A DNA stretch of 64,000 nt from Xylanibacter ruminicola (lineage in GTDB: Bacteria; Bacteroidota; Bacteroidia; Bacteroidales; Bacteroidaceae): assembly GCF_900142525.1 (NCBI RefSeq), contig NZ_FRBD01000004.1, forward strand, positions 1 to 64,000. The letters are read 5' to 3'. The translations under genes and the position numbers were made by a program. The notes under the pieces were generated by a model. The model did no database searches. It saw nothing but the letters and a program-made list of their open reading frames with translations, and was not told the origin of the DNA. Below are positions 28,554 through 37,311 of the stretch, piece after piece. Each line of letters opens with the position of its first letter. The stretch's first letter is position 1.

Positions 28554-30290
28554 ATGAGTTATTTATTTTCTCGTTGTGTTCTCGCAACCATAATCTTATG
28601 CGTAGCATCCTGTTCCAACCACCATTTCCTTGACAAATTGGAACAAATAAAGGCTGTTGGAGACTATGATCCTAACAAAGCCATCGTTATGCTTGATTCG
28701 CTCGAAATCAGCATTCGAAACGAGAGCGATTATGTCCGTCATAAATATGACCTGTTGCGAATTCGCCTGAATGACAAAGCTTACAAGACGCCTACCTCAG
28801 ACATTATGATTAAGCAGCTGGTCGATTATTTCGAGAGCGAAGAATCTGCCATGGAGAAACAGGAGGTAAACTACTATGCCGGCAGTACCTACCGCGATTT
28901 ACAAGACACGCCACGAGCTTTAGAATACTTCTTTAAATCACTCGAGTTTGCTGATGGTTCAGAAGTATTTGATTCTATCATGTTACGTAACACATATTCT
29001 AATATACATTTCCTTCAATATAGGGTGCAAGATTATAACAATGCAGTTATAACGGCACTTAAGGAGCTGGAAATAAGCAAGAAAACAAAGAGTAATCTCA
29101 TTGTTTCATATATGCATATTGGTGCATCTTGGTTAGCTTTAGATAGTGCAACACAAGCTGAAGCCGCATTGGATTCAGCATTTTCACTTATTGTGAAGTC
29201 GAATAATATTTCTTCACACCAAAATCTTCTCATTCATCTGTTGAATAACTATTCTGAGTTAAAATGCTTATCAAAAGCAAAAGAATGTCTGTCCTTAATC
29301 GATATCGACCCCAAGGATGATTTATCATCATTCACATCATTAGCCTTGGCACAATATTACAAATCGTTAGGCATTAACGATTCTACTATAGTATATTGTA
29401 AACGTATTCTTGATGGTAGTACTGATGTTGATGATATGTTCGATGCAGCAAAGATCCTATATCGTATTTATGGTAATACTGGTGATATCAGTAATGCATG
29501 CAAATATGCCGATATATATATGCAGCTAAGCGATTCCATTGACTTTGGAAAACGTCAGGAGTTAGCAGCTACGGTTAATAACGAATATCAGTACCATCTG
29601 GATCAGAAAAAAGAGCGCGATTTGTATGAAGAGAAGAAGAAATTCAGAAATGCTCTTATTATTGTTTCATTCATAACGCTTCTCTCTGCCAGTATCGCCT
29701 ACATCTTCTATGTTCGTAGACGTAACAAGCATCTGCAAGTCGTTGTAGCCCTTTCGTCTGAACTACAGCGTATCTCTGATGACGACAAGCAACTGCGTGA
29801 AGATATCAAAGCCAAGGAAAAGGAGCTCGACAATTCTACAAGCGAGCTTGATAGTATCAAGAGTGAACTGCAACACGTGAACATAGAACTTTTAGAGTTC
29901 GACAAAACCCTGAAGGAGAAAGAGCAGCAACTGGCAGATAAGATAGAACAGAACAAGGCTGTGATGAGTATGATGCATCAATCTGAGCTTGAAGATAATG
30001 CAGAAGATGTGATTTATAACATCCGCCAGTCGTCAATCGGCCGAAAGAAAATGACGTCAGCCGATTGGAAGAAGCTCTATCAGGCCGTAGACCAACTATA
30101 TCCCACATTTAAAGATCGGTTATTAAAAGAGCTTGGATCCTTCACCGATCAGCAAATGCAGGTATGTTATCTCATGAGGATAGGACTCTCTAAGCCCCAG
30201 ATTCAAAACATTACCAACCTATCGCGAGTCACCGTCTGGCGCTGGGTTAAGAAATACGAATGGGTTCTCGATTCCGACGATAAGTTATAA
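28554..30290 (+). CDS. Membrane-anchored TPR regulator with C-terminal helix-turn-helix
   Basis: A 578-residue protein. An N-terminal lipoprotein-like signal (LCVASCSN) is followed by an alpha-helical TPR region (about 25-350), one membrane helix (about 366-388), a long charged coiled coil (about 395-470) and a C-terminal domain (about 490-578). The end of that domain, TDQQMQVCYLMRIGLSKPQIQNITNLSRVTVWRW, reads as a helix-turn-helix of the NarL or sigma region 4 type. The layout suggests a periplasmic TPR sensor linked through the membrane to a cytoplasmic DNA-binding domain. The target genes are unknown; the divergent DUF3244-like gene is the first candidate. Confidence 0.75.
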   Translation: MSYLFSRCVLATIILCVASCSNHHFLDKLEQIKAVGDYDPNKAIVMLDSLEISIRNESDYVRHKYDLLRIRLNDKAYKTPTSDIMIKQLVDYFESEESAMEKQEVNYYAGSTYRDLQDTPRALEYFFKSLEFADGSEVFDSIMLRNTYSNIHFLQYRVQDYNNAVITALKELEISKKTKSNLIVSYMHIGASWLALDSATQAEAALDSAFSLIVKSNNISSHQNLLIHLLNNYSELKCLSKAKECLSLIDIDPKDDLSSFTSLALAQYYKSLGINDSTIVYCKRILDGSTDVDDMFDAAKILYRIYGNTGDISNACKYADIYMQLSDSIDFGKRQELAATVNNEYQYHLDQKKERDLYEEKKKFRNALIIVSFITLLSASIAYIFYVRRRNKHLQVVVALSSELQRISDDDKQLREDIKAKEKELDNSTSELDSIKSELQHVNIELLEFDKTLKEKEQQLADKIEQNKAVMSMMHQSELEDNAEDVIYNIRQSSIGRKKMTSADWKKLYQAVDQLYPTFKDRLLKELGSFTDQQMQVCYLMRIGLSKPQIQNITNLSRVTVWRWVKKYEWVLDSDDKL

Positions 30291-30316
30291 TTCCGATTAT
30301 TACGGTACAGATAACC

Positions 30317-30352
30317 TCCCCAAGAAAATCATTTTTTGATTTTCTTGAGGAG
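30317..30352. terminator. Bidirectional terminator between the TPR regulator and GH125
   Basis: CAAGAAAATCA (30321-30331) and TGATTTTCTTG (30337-30347) form perfect 11-bp arms with a T5 loop, extended by CTCC/GGAG pairing outside. It lies between convergent genes and includes the last GH125 codons. It is A/T-rich, so efficiency is uncertain. Confidence 0.6.
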
Positions 30353-31786
30353 ATCTATCTTGCCATCATCAATGAGTTTCAGGATGAGCTCGCCAAAGAG
30401 GGTGTTCTGCCAAGCGAACCAATGACGGCTGTATTTCGAGGCGTTGTTCTTGTTGAACGACTCGTGCATAAAACCAGTGCCAGCATCAGTATCGACGAGC
30501 ATTTGGATGCACTGCTGAATCTCCTTGTCGTCAGTGCTGGTAAAGGCTCGCATCATGATTGACATGGGCCAGACCATATCGTAACCTACGTGAGGACCGC
30601 CGATACCCTCGCCTGCCTTGCCACGGAAGAAGTATGGGTTATCCTCACTCCAAACAAAACGACGAGTATTCTGATAGATAGGATCGTTAACGTCGACATC
30701 GCCAAGATAGGCCATAGCCAGCAGGCTGGGCACGTTTGCATCATCCATAAGGTGCTGATTGCCGAAACCATCAACCTCGAAAGCATATATCTTACCATAT
30801 TTAGGATGGTTGTATATGGCGTACTGCTGCAGGGCGTCGCTCACTTCATTAGCTAATGCTGTACACTCATCGGCAGTCTTGGCATCTTTATTCACTTTTG
30901 TCAGGATGTCGGCAGCCTTGCGGAGCGATGTAACAGCAAAGAAGTTAGACGGAATGAGGAATGGGAACACGGTAGCATCGTCACTGGGACGGAAAATCGA
31001 GGCGATAAGACCTACTGGCTTGATGGGATTGCCGTAACCACCGTGGCTTACCGTGTCGTACTGCTGGGCGGTAGTGCGCTGGAAGTGGTACGGGCCAAGT
31101 CCGTCCTTGCGTTGCTGCTCGCGGAAGGTCTTAAGTATCTTGGCGATAGCCTCCTGCCAGAGCGGACCGAAGATAGAATCATCGCCTGTTACCTGCCAGT
31201 AGTAATAAGCTAAGCGCAGGGGGTAGCAGAGTGAATCAATCTCGTACTTGCGCTCGTGCAGGTTAGGATTCATATCGGTATGATCACTCTCCCATTCACT
31301 GCCGGTAGGTCCCATGTTAAAGGCGTTGGCATATGGATCGATACAGATACACTTGAGTTGGCGCAGGATGGTGCCACGCACCATCTTGCGGATTTTCTTG
31401 TCTTTCTTGGCAAACTGCACGTAGGGCCATACCTGGGCTCCTGAGTCGCGGAGCCACATAGCATGAATGTCGCCTGTATATACAAAGGTGTCGTCATCGC
31501 CTTCGGCATCAGAGTAGTGAACGGTGGTGTCGAGGGTGTTTGGGAAACAGTTCTCGAACATCCATGCCAGATAAGGTGCATCCATGAGCAACTTCTTGAC
31601 TTCGGCAATCTTCTTCTCGATAGTGTCTGACTTAAAAAGACGCTCTTCGACGGCTGGTCTGCGTGATACATTTGTGTTGTCTGCTGGAGCGGCAATACCC
31701 TTGCTCCAGTCTTCAATCCCATCGGCTAGCATAGGTAATGAAAGCCCTGCCAATAGGATAGTAGTGAGCAGTCTACGTTTATTCAT
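30329..31786 (-). CDS. GH125 exo-alpha-1,6-mannosidase
   Basis: A 485-residue secreted protein (signal peptide to about residue 21) that matches GH125 throughout: YLAWMFENCFPNTLDTTV, YTGDIHAMWLRDSGAQVWPY, NMGPTGSEWESDHTDM and GGPHVGYDMVWPMSIMMRA. Length is typical. GH125 enzymes remove terminal alpha-1,6-linked mannose from N-glycans and yeast mannan. It diverges from the GH92-SusC-SusD-SusE-GH76 operon, sharing a 175-base regulatory region, and belongs to the same alpha-mannan locus. Confidence 0.93.
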   Translation of the reverse strand: MNKRRLLTTILLAGLSLPMLADGIEDWSKGIAAPADNTNVSRRPAVEERLFKSDTIEKKIAEVKKLLMDAPYLAWMFENCFPNTLDTTVHYSDAEGDDDTFVYTGDIHAMWLRDSGAQVWPYVQFAKKDKKIRKMVRGTILRQLKCICIDPYANAFNMGPTGSEWESDHTDMNPNLHERKYEIDSLCYPLRLAYYYWQVTGDDSIFGPLWQEAIAKILKTFREQQRKDGLGPYHFQRTTAQQYDTVSHGGYGNPIKPVGLIASIFRPSDDATVFPFLIPSNFFAVTSLRKAADILTKVNKDAKTADECTALANEVSDALQQYAIYNHPKYGKIYAFEVDGFGNQHLMDDANVPSLLAMAYLGDVDVNDPIYQNTRRFVWSEDNPYFFRGKAGEGIGGPHVGYDMVWPMSIMMRAFTSTDDKEIQQCIQMLVDTDAGTGFMHESFNKNNASKYSRHWFAWQNTLFGELILKLIDDGKIDLLKKIKK

Positions 31787-31823
31787 ATCTTTATATTATT
31801 ATTGTTTTTTATTTCTTCGAGTG

Positions 31824-31831
31824 CAAAGATA
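31824..31831 (-). promoter_or_regulatory. -7 box (TATCTTTG) for GH125
   Basis: A minus-strand TAnnTTTG match 37 bases upstream of the ATG. The paired xylan operator is absent at 31 bases, consistent with control by a different regulator. Confidence 0.6.
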
Positions 31832-31850
31832 CAAATTGTTTCCCATGTTC

Positions 31851-31886
31851 TTGTCTTATTACCTGCCAAATCTGTATTTAAGACAA
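31851..31886. promoter_or_regulatory. Candidate mannan operator (inverted repeat)
   Basis: TTGTCTTA (31851-31858) and TAAGACAA (31879-31886) are exact inverted copies with a 20-base spacer, between the divergent GH125 and GH92 promoters. This is the only clear symmetric element in the region and is a candidate site for the mannan HTCS. Assignment is inference. Confidence 0.4.
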
Positions 31887-31906
31887 AAATTGCAGAAACG
31901 AGGACA

Positions 31907-31934
31907 TTGTTTTATTCTGATATGTATACCTTTG
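31907..31934 (+). promoter_or_regulatory. Promoter of the GH92-SusC-SusD-SusE-GH76 operon
   Basis: A -33-like TTG at 31907-31909 and a -7 box TACCTTTG at 31927-31934, 17 bases apart. The GH92 ATG is 27 bases beyond the box. Confidence 0.65.
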
Positions 31935-31961
31935 CGACACCAATAGATTAATTAACGAAAT

Positions 31962-34112
31962 ATGAACAAAAAAACTCTAACGTTACTGATTGCACTGCTA
32001 ACTACTGTACACATTGTTGAAGCAGGCAATTTAACAACAAAGGTGAACCCGTTTGTGGGAACCACCACTTTATGGCACCCAAAGGATTTGGGGTATACCC
32101 GCACTGAGACGAAACGTGCCTGGGGAGCCGAGGCTTTCCCTGGTGCCGCACTGCCCAATGCCATGGTACAGCTCACACCTGTGACGATGTATCCGTCGGG
32201 TTCGGGCTATCAGTATGAAGATCACCAGATATATGGTTTCGCACACACGTGTAAGGGGCACTGGAACCTGCTGCATCTGCCCATCATGCCCGCCACGGGT
32301 AGGTTCTACCCCGATAATTTCTGTTCATGGTTCAGTCATGATAACGAGTCGGCCCATCCTGGCTACTATCAGGTGTATCTGGACCGTTATCATGTAAATG
32401 CAGAGCTTACGACCACCTTGCGCTGTGGTTTCCACCGTTACACCTTCCGTCCTGAGGACGAGAAGAGGCTGATTGTTGACATTACCAGAAGCAACAACCG
32501 TCCACGCCAGTGGGAGATTAAGAAGGCTGGTGCCAACAGTTTTGAGGGATTCCAGGATGGCGAAGGCCGCATCTATTTCTATGCCGTAGCCAATCACAAC
32601 GTGAGTGAGGTGACGATACAGAAGGACCACCGCCACCAGATAGCAGTGGTAGACTTCCTTAATAATAAAGGTTCGCGCGCGTTAGAACTTAAAATCGGTT
32701 TCTCGTTTGTGAGTGTAGCCAACGCAAAGCAGAACCTCGAGGCCGAGATGTTGAACAAGCGCTTTGAGGAAGTACGTCAGGATGCAGACGATATCTGGGA
32801 TAAGCAGTTAAGTCATATTCAGGTGGAGGGCGGCACCGAGAAGCAGCAGAACATGTTCTACTCTACTCTCTACCGTGCTTTCCTGTGGCCTGCACTGCGT
32901 AGCGATGTTAACGGCGAGTATACCGACGAGCAAGGCAGAGTGGTAAAGGCTGATTACCGCTACTACACCAATCCCTCATTCTGGGACACCTACCGTAATA
33001 AGCTCATTCTGCTAGGTATGATAAACCCCGACGTGGCATCGGACATCATCAAGTCGATTATCGACAAAGGTGAGAAAGCCGGTGGCTATATGCCCACTTT
33101 CTTCCATGGCGATCACGCCTCAACCTTTGTGGCAGGCTCTTGGCTGCGTGGCATTAAGAATTTTGATTTGCAACGTGCCTATAAGCTCTTGCTGAAGAAC
33201 GCCACAGTGCCCGGACGCGGCGGTCGCCCCTGGCTGGAGGAATACCTGAAGCAGGGATGGATAGCCGAGAAGGATACCACCAATGTGCCCACATGGGATG
33301 AGTACAAGGCATCGGTCACCAAAACCTTAGAATATGCTTACGATGACTATGCAATAGCCCTCGTAGCCCGAGAGCTGAAAGATAAGAAGAACTACCAGCT
33401 GCTCATGCAGCACTCGCAGAACTACAAGAACCTCTTCGACGCGTCGACAGGATTCTGGCGCGGCAAGATTGCCGATGGCTCTTGGATTAAGGATTTTGAC
33501 CCATGGTATCCGTACTATGCCTACATGTACCGCGAGGCTGATGCCTGGAACTCACTGTTCTTTGCACCTCACGATCCAGAAGGAATGGTAGCCCTCTATC
33601 CATCGAAGAAGGCTGTTGAGCAGAAGTTAGACTCGCTCTTCTATCTGCCTAACCACGGCTACGAGGCCTGGAACCTCACCGGATTCCTCGGCACTTACTG
33701 CCATGGCAACCAGCCCGGACACAGCATTCCCTATGCCTACTACTTTGCCGATAAACAGGAGAAGGCACAAGTCGTTATCGACTCACTACTGAAACATTAC
33801 TATGGTATGGGCGAAGAGGGTCTGGCCTACGCAGGTATGGACGATGCCGGCGAGATGTCGTCGTGGTTTGTGCTTAACGCCATCGGCATCTACACCTATT
33901 CGCCTGCCGACCCGCAGTATATCGTAACGGTGCCCCTCTTTAACAAGATAAGCTTCACACTTGGCACAACAGGCAACACCTTTACCATTCGCCGTGAAGG
34001 AACGGGCCGCAAGATAAGTAAGGTCACTATAGGCGGCAAGCAGCTAAAGGGTTGGTTCGTGCCCCACAGTCAGCTGGCGCGAGGTACTGAAATGATAATC
34101 AAAACCGAATAA
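31962..34112 (+). CDS. GH92 alpha-mannosidase
   Basis: A 716-residue secreted enzyme (signal peptide to about residue 21). GH92 marks: KVNPFVGT at the start, RAWGAEAFPGAALPNAMVQLTP, GYQYEDHQIYGFAHTCKG, and near the end GNQPGHSIPYAYYF and DDAGEMSSWFVLNAIG. GH92 enzymes are calcium-dependent exo-alpha-mannosidases, mostly alpha-1,2 or alpha-1,3. This one is the first gene of the mannan operon and probably trims side chains in the periplasm. The linkage cannot be told from sequence by eye. Confidence 0.92.
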   Translation: MNKKTLTLLIALLTTVHIVEAGNLTTKVNPFVGTTTLWHPKDLGYTRTETKRAWGAEAFPGAALPNAMVQLTPVTMYPSGSGYQYEDHQIYGFAHTCKGHWNLLHLPIMPATGRFYPDNFCSWFSHDNESAHPGYYQVYLDRYHVNAELTTTLRCGFHRYTFRPEDEKRLIVDITRSNNRPRQWEIKKAGANSFEGFQDGEGRIYFYAVANHNVSEVTIQKDHRHQIAVVDFLNNKGSRALELKIGFSFVSVANAKQNLEAEMLNKRFEEVRQDADDIWDKQLSHIQVEGGTEKQQNMFYSTLYRAFLWPALRSDVNGEYTDEQGRVVKADYRYYTNPSFWDTYRNKLILLGMINPDVASDIIKSIIDKGEKAGGYMPTFFHGDHASTFVAGSWLRGIKNFDLQRAYKLLLKNATVPGRGGRPWLEEYLKQGWIAEKDTTNVPTWDEYKASVTKTLEYAYDDYAIALVARELKDKKNYQLLMQHSQNYKNLFDASTGFWRGKIADGSWIKDFDPWYPYYAYMYREADAWNSLFFAPHDPEGMVALYPSKKAVEQKLDSLFYLPNHGYEAWNLTGFLGTYCHGNQPGHSIPYAYYFADKQEKAQVVIDSLLKHYYGMGEEGLAYAGMDDAGEMSSWFVLNAIGIYTYSPADPQYIVTVPLFNKISFTLGTTGNTFTIRREGTGRKISKVTIGGKQLKGWFVPHSQLARGTEMIIKTE

Positions 34113-34163
34113 TTAACAGTTCATTATAACTAAAATAACATTCAATCTAAAACGTTTTTCTAA

Positions 34164-37100
34164 ATGAAAAAAAATTCTTTCAACTATTCCAGATTCATCT
34201 GGCAAGGTTTTATGGGAATGGTCCTTTGGGTAGGTAGCCCGTCCCCTACATTTGCCAATGGTGTCTCGACAGCTGAGGCTAACAACGTTCAGCAGACAAC
34301 CGTCAGAGGCACAGTTGTTGATGCATCGGGAGAGCCAATGATCGGTGTTACTGTAGCAGTAAAGGGTTCGTCCTCAGGTACTGTCACTGGTCTTGATGGT
34401 GGATTCTCTCTTAACTGTAAACCAAGCGATGTATTGGTGTTCTCGTATGTTGGCTATATCAGCCAGGAACTTCGCGCCTCCAGCAATCTGAACCGTGTGG
34501 TACTGAAGGAAGACAACGCCATTCTCGACGAGGTGGTTGTTATCGGTTACGGTACAACAACCCGTAAAAGTGCCGTAGGTGCTGTAGACCAAGTACGTTC
34601 CGACCTGTTAGAGAACCGTCCTGTAGCCAATGTGACACAGGCTTTGCAGGGTGTAGCACCAAACGTTATCATACAGCGTAGAAATTACAACCCTAACTCA
34701 CAGAATAACAACTTTAACATCCGCGGTATCAGTACACTCAATGACAACAGTCCGCTGTTTGTTATAGACGGACTGGTTACCGATTACGACAACTTCAACC
34801 GTCTGAACCCGAACGATATCGATAACATCTCTATCCTGAAGGACGCTGGTACTGCTGCCATCTACGGTTCGCGTTCGGCTAACGGTGTCGTACTTGTTAC
34901 CACTAAGAAAGGTAAGAAGAACGAGCGTACAAGCGTTCGCCTGAACGGTATGGTAGGCTGGGAGAATCCGAATATCCTGTTCACACCGGTTACAGGCTAC
35001 CAGAATGCTGTGCTGCGTAACATGGCTGAGACCAATGTTGGCAATGCACCCGTTTACACCCAGGACCAGATCCTTGATTACTATGCTCATCAGAACGAAG
35101 AGAGTTGGGCGCTGAATGAGATATTCAAGACTGCCATGCAGCAGAACTACAATATCAGCATCAGCGGCGGTAGCGATAAGACAACCTACATGGTTTCTGC
35201 AGGTTACTTCGACCAGGGTAGCAACTATGTAAGCAACCAGCGGTTCGGCATGCAGCGCTATAACTTCCGTACCAATCTTGTTACCGAGCTGGGCCGACTG
35301 AAGTTGACAGCCATCCTTTCGTACACACGTACCGACAGCAAGAATACCAATGGCAGCAGTTTGGAGATTGATGCCAGCCGCGTGCCAAGCAGCTACATCT
35401 ATAAGATGAAATCACCTGATGGTCGTTATCTGCTGAACGATGTATGGGGTGAGTTCAACCCACTCGGACAGTTGGAGTCAGGCGGATTCGACCGCTATCG
35501 CAATAACGCCATTACAGCCAGCGTTACTGGTGAGTTCAAGATCTTTGACGGTTTGAAACTTCGTGGTGTGTTTGGTGCCGATGTAGTTGGCAACAGCCGT
35601 TACTCACGCAACATGCCTCAGTACTATTATGCCGGCGAGGATGCCACCGAGCCACGTCCACGTAAGGAGTCAGACTTCAAGACCAGCAACTGGAATGCCG
35701 ACAATTACCGTCTGAACACCCAGATTCTGCTTGACTATAACAAGACTTTCGGACTCCACACCGTTAGTGCCCTGTTTGGTGCCACCAACGAGTCGTACAC
35801 ATGGGCAAACAACGAGATTTGGAAGAAGTACGTTGATCCCGACCTGGGTACAGCTACCAGCATCACCACCGGTGAGGTAGGAAACATAGGCGGAAACACA
35901 ACTGTCGACAGCTCTGGTCAAACCAGTATCACCTCTTTCCTCGGTCGTATCGGATATAACTTCAATGAGCGCTACTATGCCGAGTTCGACTTCCGTTACG
36001 ATGGTAGCTCTAAGTTCCACAAGGACTATCGCTGGGGTTTCTTCCCCTCTGTCTCTGCAGGCTGGCGCATCAGCGAAGAGCCATTCATGGAGAAGTACCG
36101 TGAAAACGTAGGCGACCTTAAGATTCGTGGTTCGTACGGTATCCTGGGTAGTCAGGCTGTTGGCGACTACGACCGCTATACACGCTACAGTGTGAGCTCT
36201 ACCACCTATGCTTACAACAACCAGGCTGTGGCTGGAGCAGGCTTCAACCTCGGTCTGAAAGACTTGACCTGGGAGCGCACCAACACATTCAACATAGGTT
36301 TTGATGCCTCGTTCCTGCATAACACGCTGAACGTGACCTTCGATTACTATACCAAGCGCACTAAGGATATCCTGATGAAGCCCCTGCAGCCCAGTGTGTT
36401 CGGCACCGAGATGCCAAGTACCAACATCGGCGAGATGTCGAACGATGGTTGGGAGCTCTCTATCAACTATCGTCTGACTACAGGTCCTGTGAAGCATAAC
36501 TTCTACTTCAACATCGGCGACACCAAGAACAAGGTGACCAAATTCCCCGGTAACGAACAGATAAGCGGTGTCGACGAGATCTACAAGATTATCCGTGTGG
36601 GCGAGCCTCTGAACTCGTACTATGCTTGGCAGGTTGAAGGCATCTTCCAGAGCTATGACGAGATTAAGAACTCGGCTCTGCCTCTTGGCGCTGAGGTCGC
36701 TCCTGGCGACCTGAAGTTCAAAGATCAGAATGATGATGGCGTGATTGACTCTAACGACCGTGTGATAGTAGGTAACGCCTTCCCACGCTATACCTTCGGC
36801 TTTACCTATAGCTTCGAGTGGAAGGGCTTCGACTTCAGTATGTTCTGGCAGGGCGTAGGCAAGCGTTCGCAGATGCTGCGCGGCGAGCTGCTCGAGCCAT
36901 ACCACTCTAACTATTCTTATGTCATGTATAAGCATCAGCTTGACTTCTGGACGCCAACCCATACAGATGCCAAATATCCCCGCTTAGCTGCACAGGGCTC
37001 TGCTTCTGATACCAACAACTGGGGCCGTCCATCGGATATCTTCGTGCTCGATGCCAAGTATGCCCGACTGAAGAATCTCGCTATCGGCTACACCCTCCCC

Positions 37101-37301
37101 AAAAAGTGGATTGAGCCTCTGGGACTGCAGAAACTGCGCGTTTATGCTAACGGACAGGACTTGCTTACTTTGACTAAGAACTCGTTCATAGATCCTGAAT
37201 CTTCAGAGTTTGGCTCTAACATGAATTCTGGTGGCGGTAACAGTGGTCGTAACTATCCTATGCTGCAATACTATGGATTCGGATTCGATGTGGAATTTTA
37301 A
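34164..37301 (+). CDS. SusC-type TonB-dependent outer membrane transporter (mannan locus)
   Basis: A 1045-residue protein. An N-terminal export signal is followed by a carboxypeptidase-regulatory-like domain (about 45-120, VRGTVVDASGEPMIGVTV), a TonB box/linker with DEVVVIGYGT, a plug domain (about 125-245, QALQGVAPNVI, GSRSANGVVLVTTKKG) and a 22-strand barrel ending in YGFGFDVEF with a terminal aromatic residue. It imports oligosaccharides together with the SusD-like protein encoded 10 bases downstream. Substrate is inferred from GH92, GH125 and GH76 to be manno-oligosaccharide. Confidence 0.95.
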   Translation: MKKNSFNYSRFIWQGFMGMVLWVGSPSPTFANGVSTAEANNVQQTTVRGTVVDASGEPMIGVTVAVKGSSSGTVTGLDGGFSLNCKPSDVLVFSYVGYISQELRASSNLNRVVLKEDNAILDEVVVIGYGTTTRKSAVGAVDQVRSDLLENRPVANVTQALQGVAPNVIIQRRNYNPNSQNNNFNIRGISTLNDNSPLFVIDGLVTDYDNFNRLNPNDIDNISILKDAGTAAIYGSRSANGVVLVTTKKGKKNERTSVRLNGMVGWENPNILFTPVTGYQNAVLRNMAETNVGNAPVYTQDQILDYYAHQNEESWALNEIFKTAMQQNYNISISGGSDKTTYMVSAGYFDQGSNYVSNQRFGMQRYNFRTNLVTELGRLKLTAILSYTRTDSKNTNGSSLEIDASRVPSSYIYKMKSPDGRYLLNDVWGEFNPLGQLESGGFDRYRNNAITASVTGEFKIFDGLKLRGVFGADVVGNSRYSRNMPQYYYAGEDATEPRPRKESDFKTSNWNADNYRLNTQILLDYNKTFGLHTVSALFGATNESYTWANNEIWKKYVDPDLGTATSITTGEVGNIGGNTTVDSSGQTSITSFLGRIGYNFNERYYAEFDFRYDGSSKFHKDYRWGFFPSVSAGWRISEEPFMEKYRENVGDLKIRGSYGILGSQAVGDYDRYTRYSVSSTTYAYNNQAVAGAGFNLGLKDLTWERTNTFNIGFDASFLHNTLNVTFDYYTKRTKDILMKPLQPSVFGTEMPSTNIGEMSNDGWELSINYRLTTGPVKHNFYFNIGDTKNKVTKFPGNEQISGVDEIYKIIRVGEPLNSYYAWQVEGIFQSYDEIKNSALPLGAEVAPGDLKFKDQNDDGVIDSNDRVIVGNAFPRYTFGFTYSFEWKGFDFSMFWQGVGKRSQMLRGELLEPYHSNYSYVMYKHQLDFWTPTHTDAKYPRLAAQGSASDTNNWGRPSDIFVLDAKYARLKNLAIGYTLPKKWIEPLGLQKLRVYANGQDLLTLTKNSFIDPESSEFGSNMNSGGGNSGRNYPMLQYYGFGFDVEF

Positions 37302-37311
37302 TAAATAACCT

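Noticed and set aside
35670-36962. 430-codon open frame opposite SusC
   Set aside because: Antisense to a strong TonB-dependent transporter; the composition is typical of a shadow frame.
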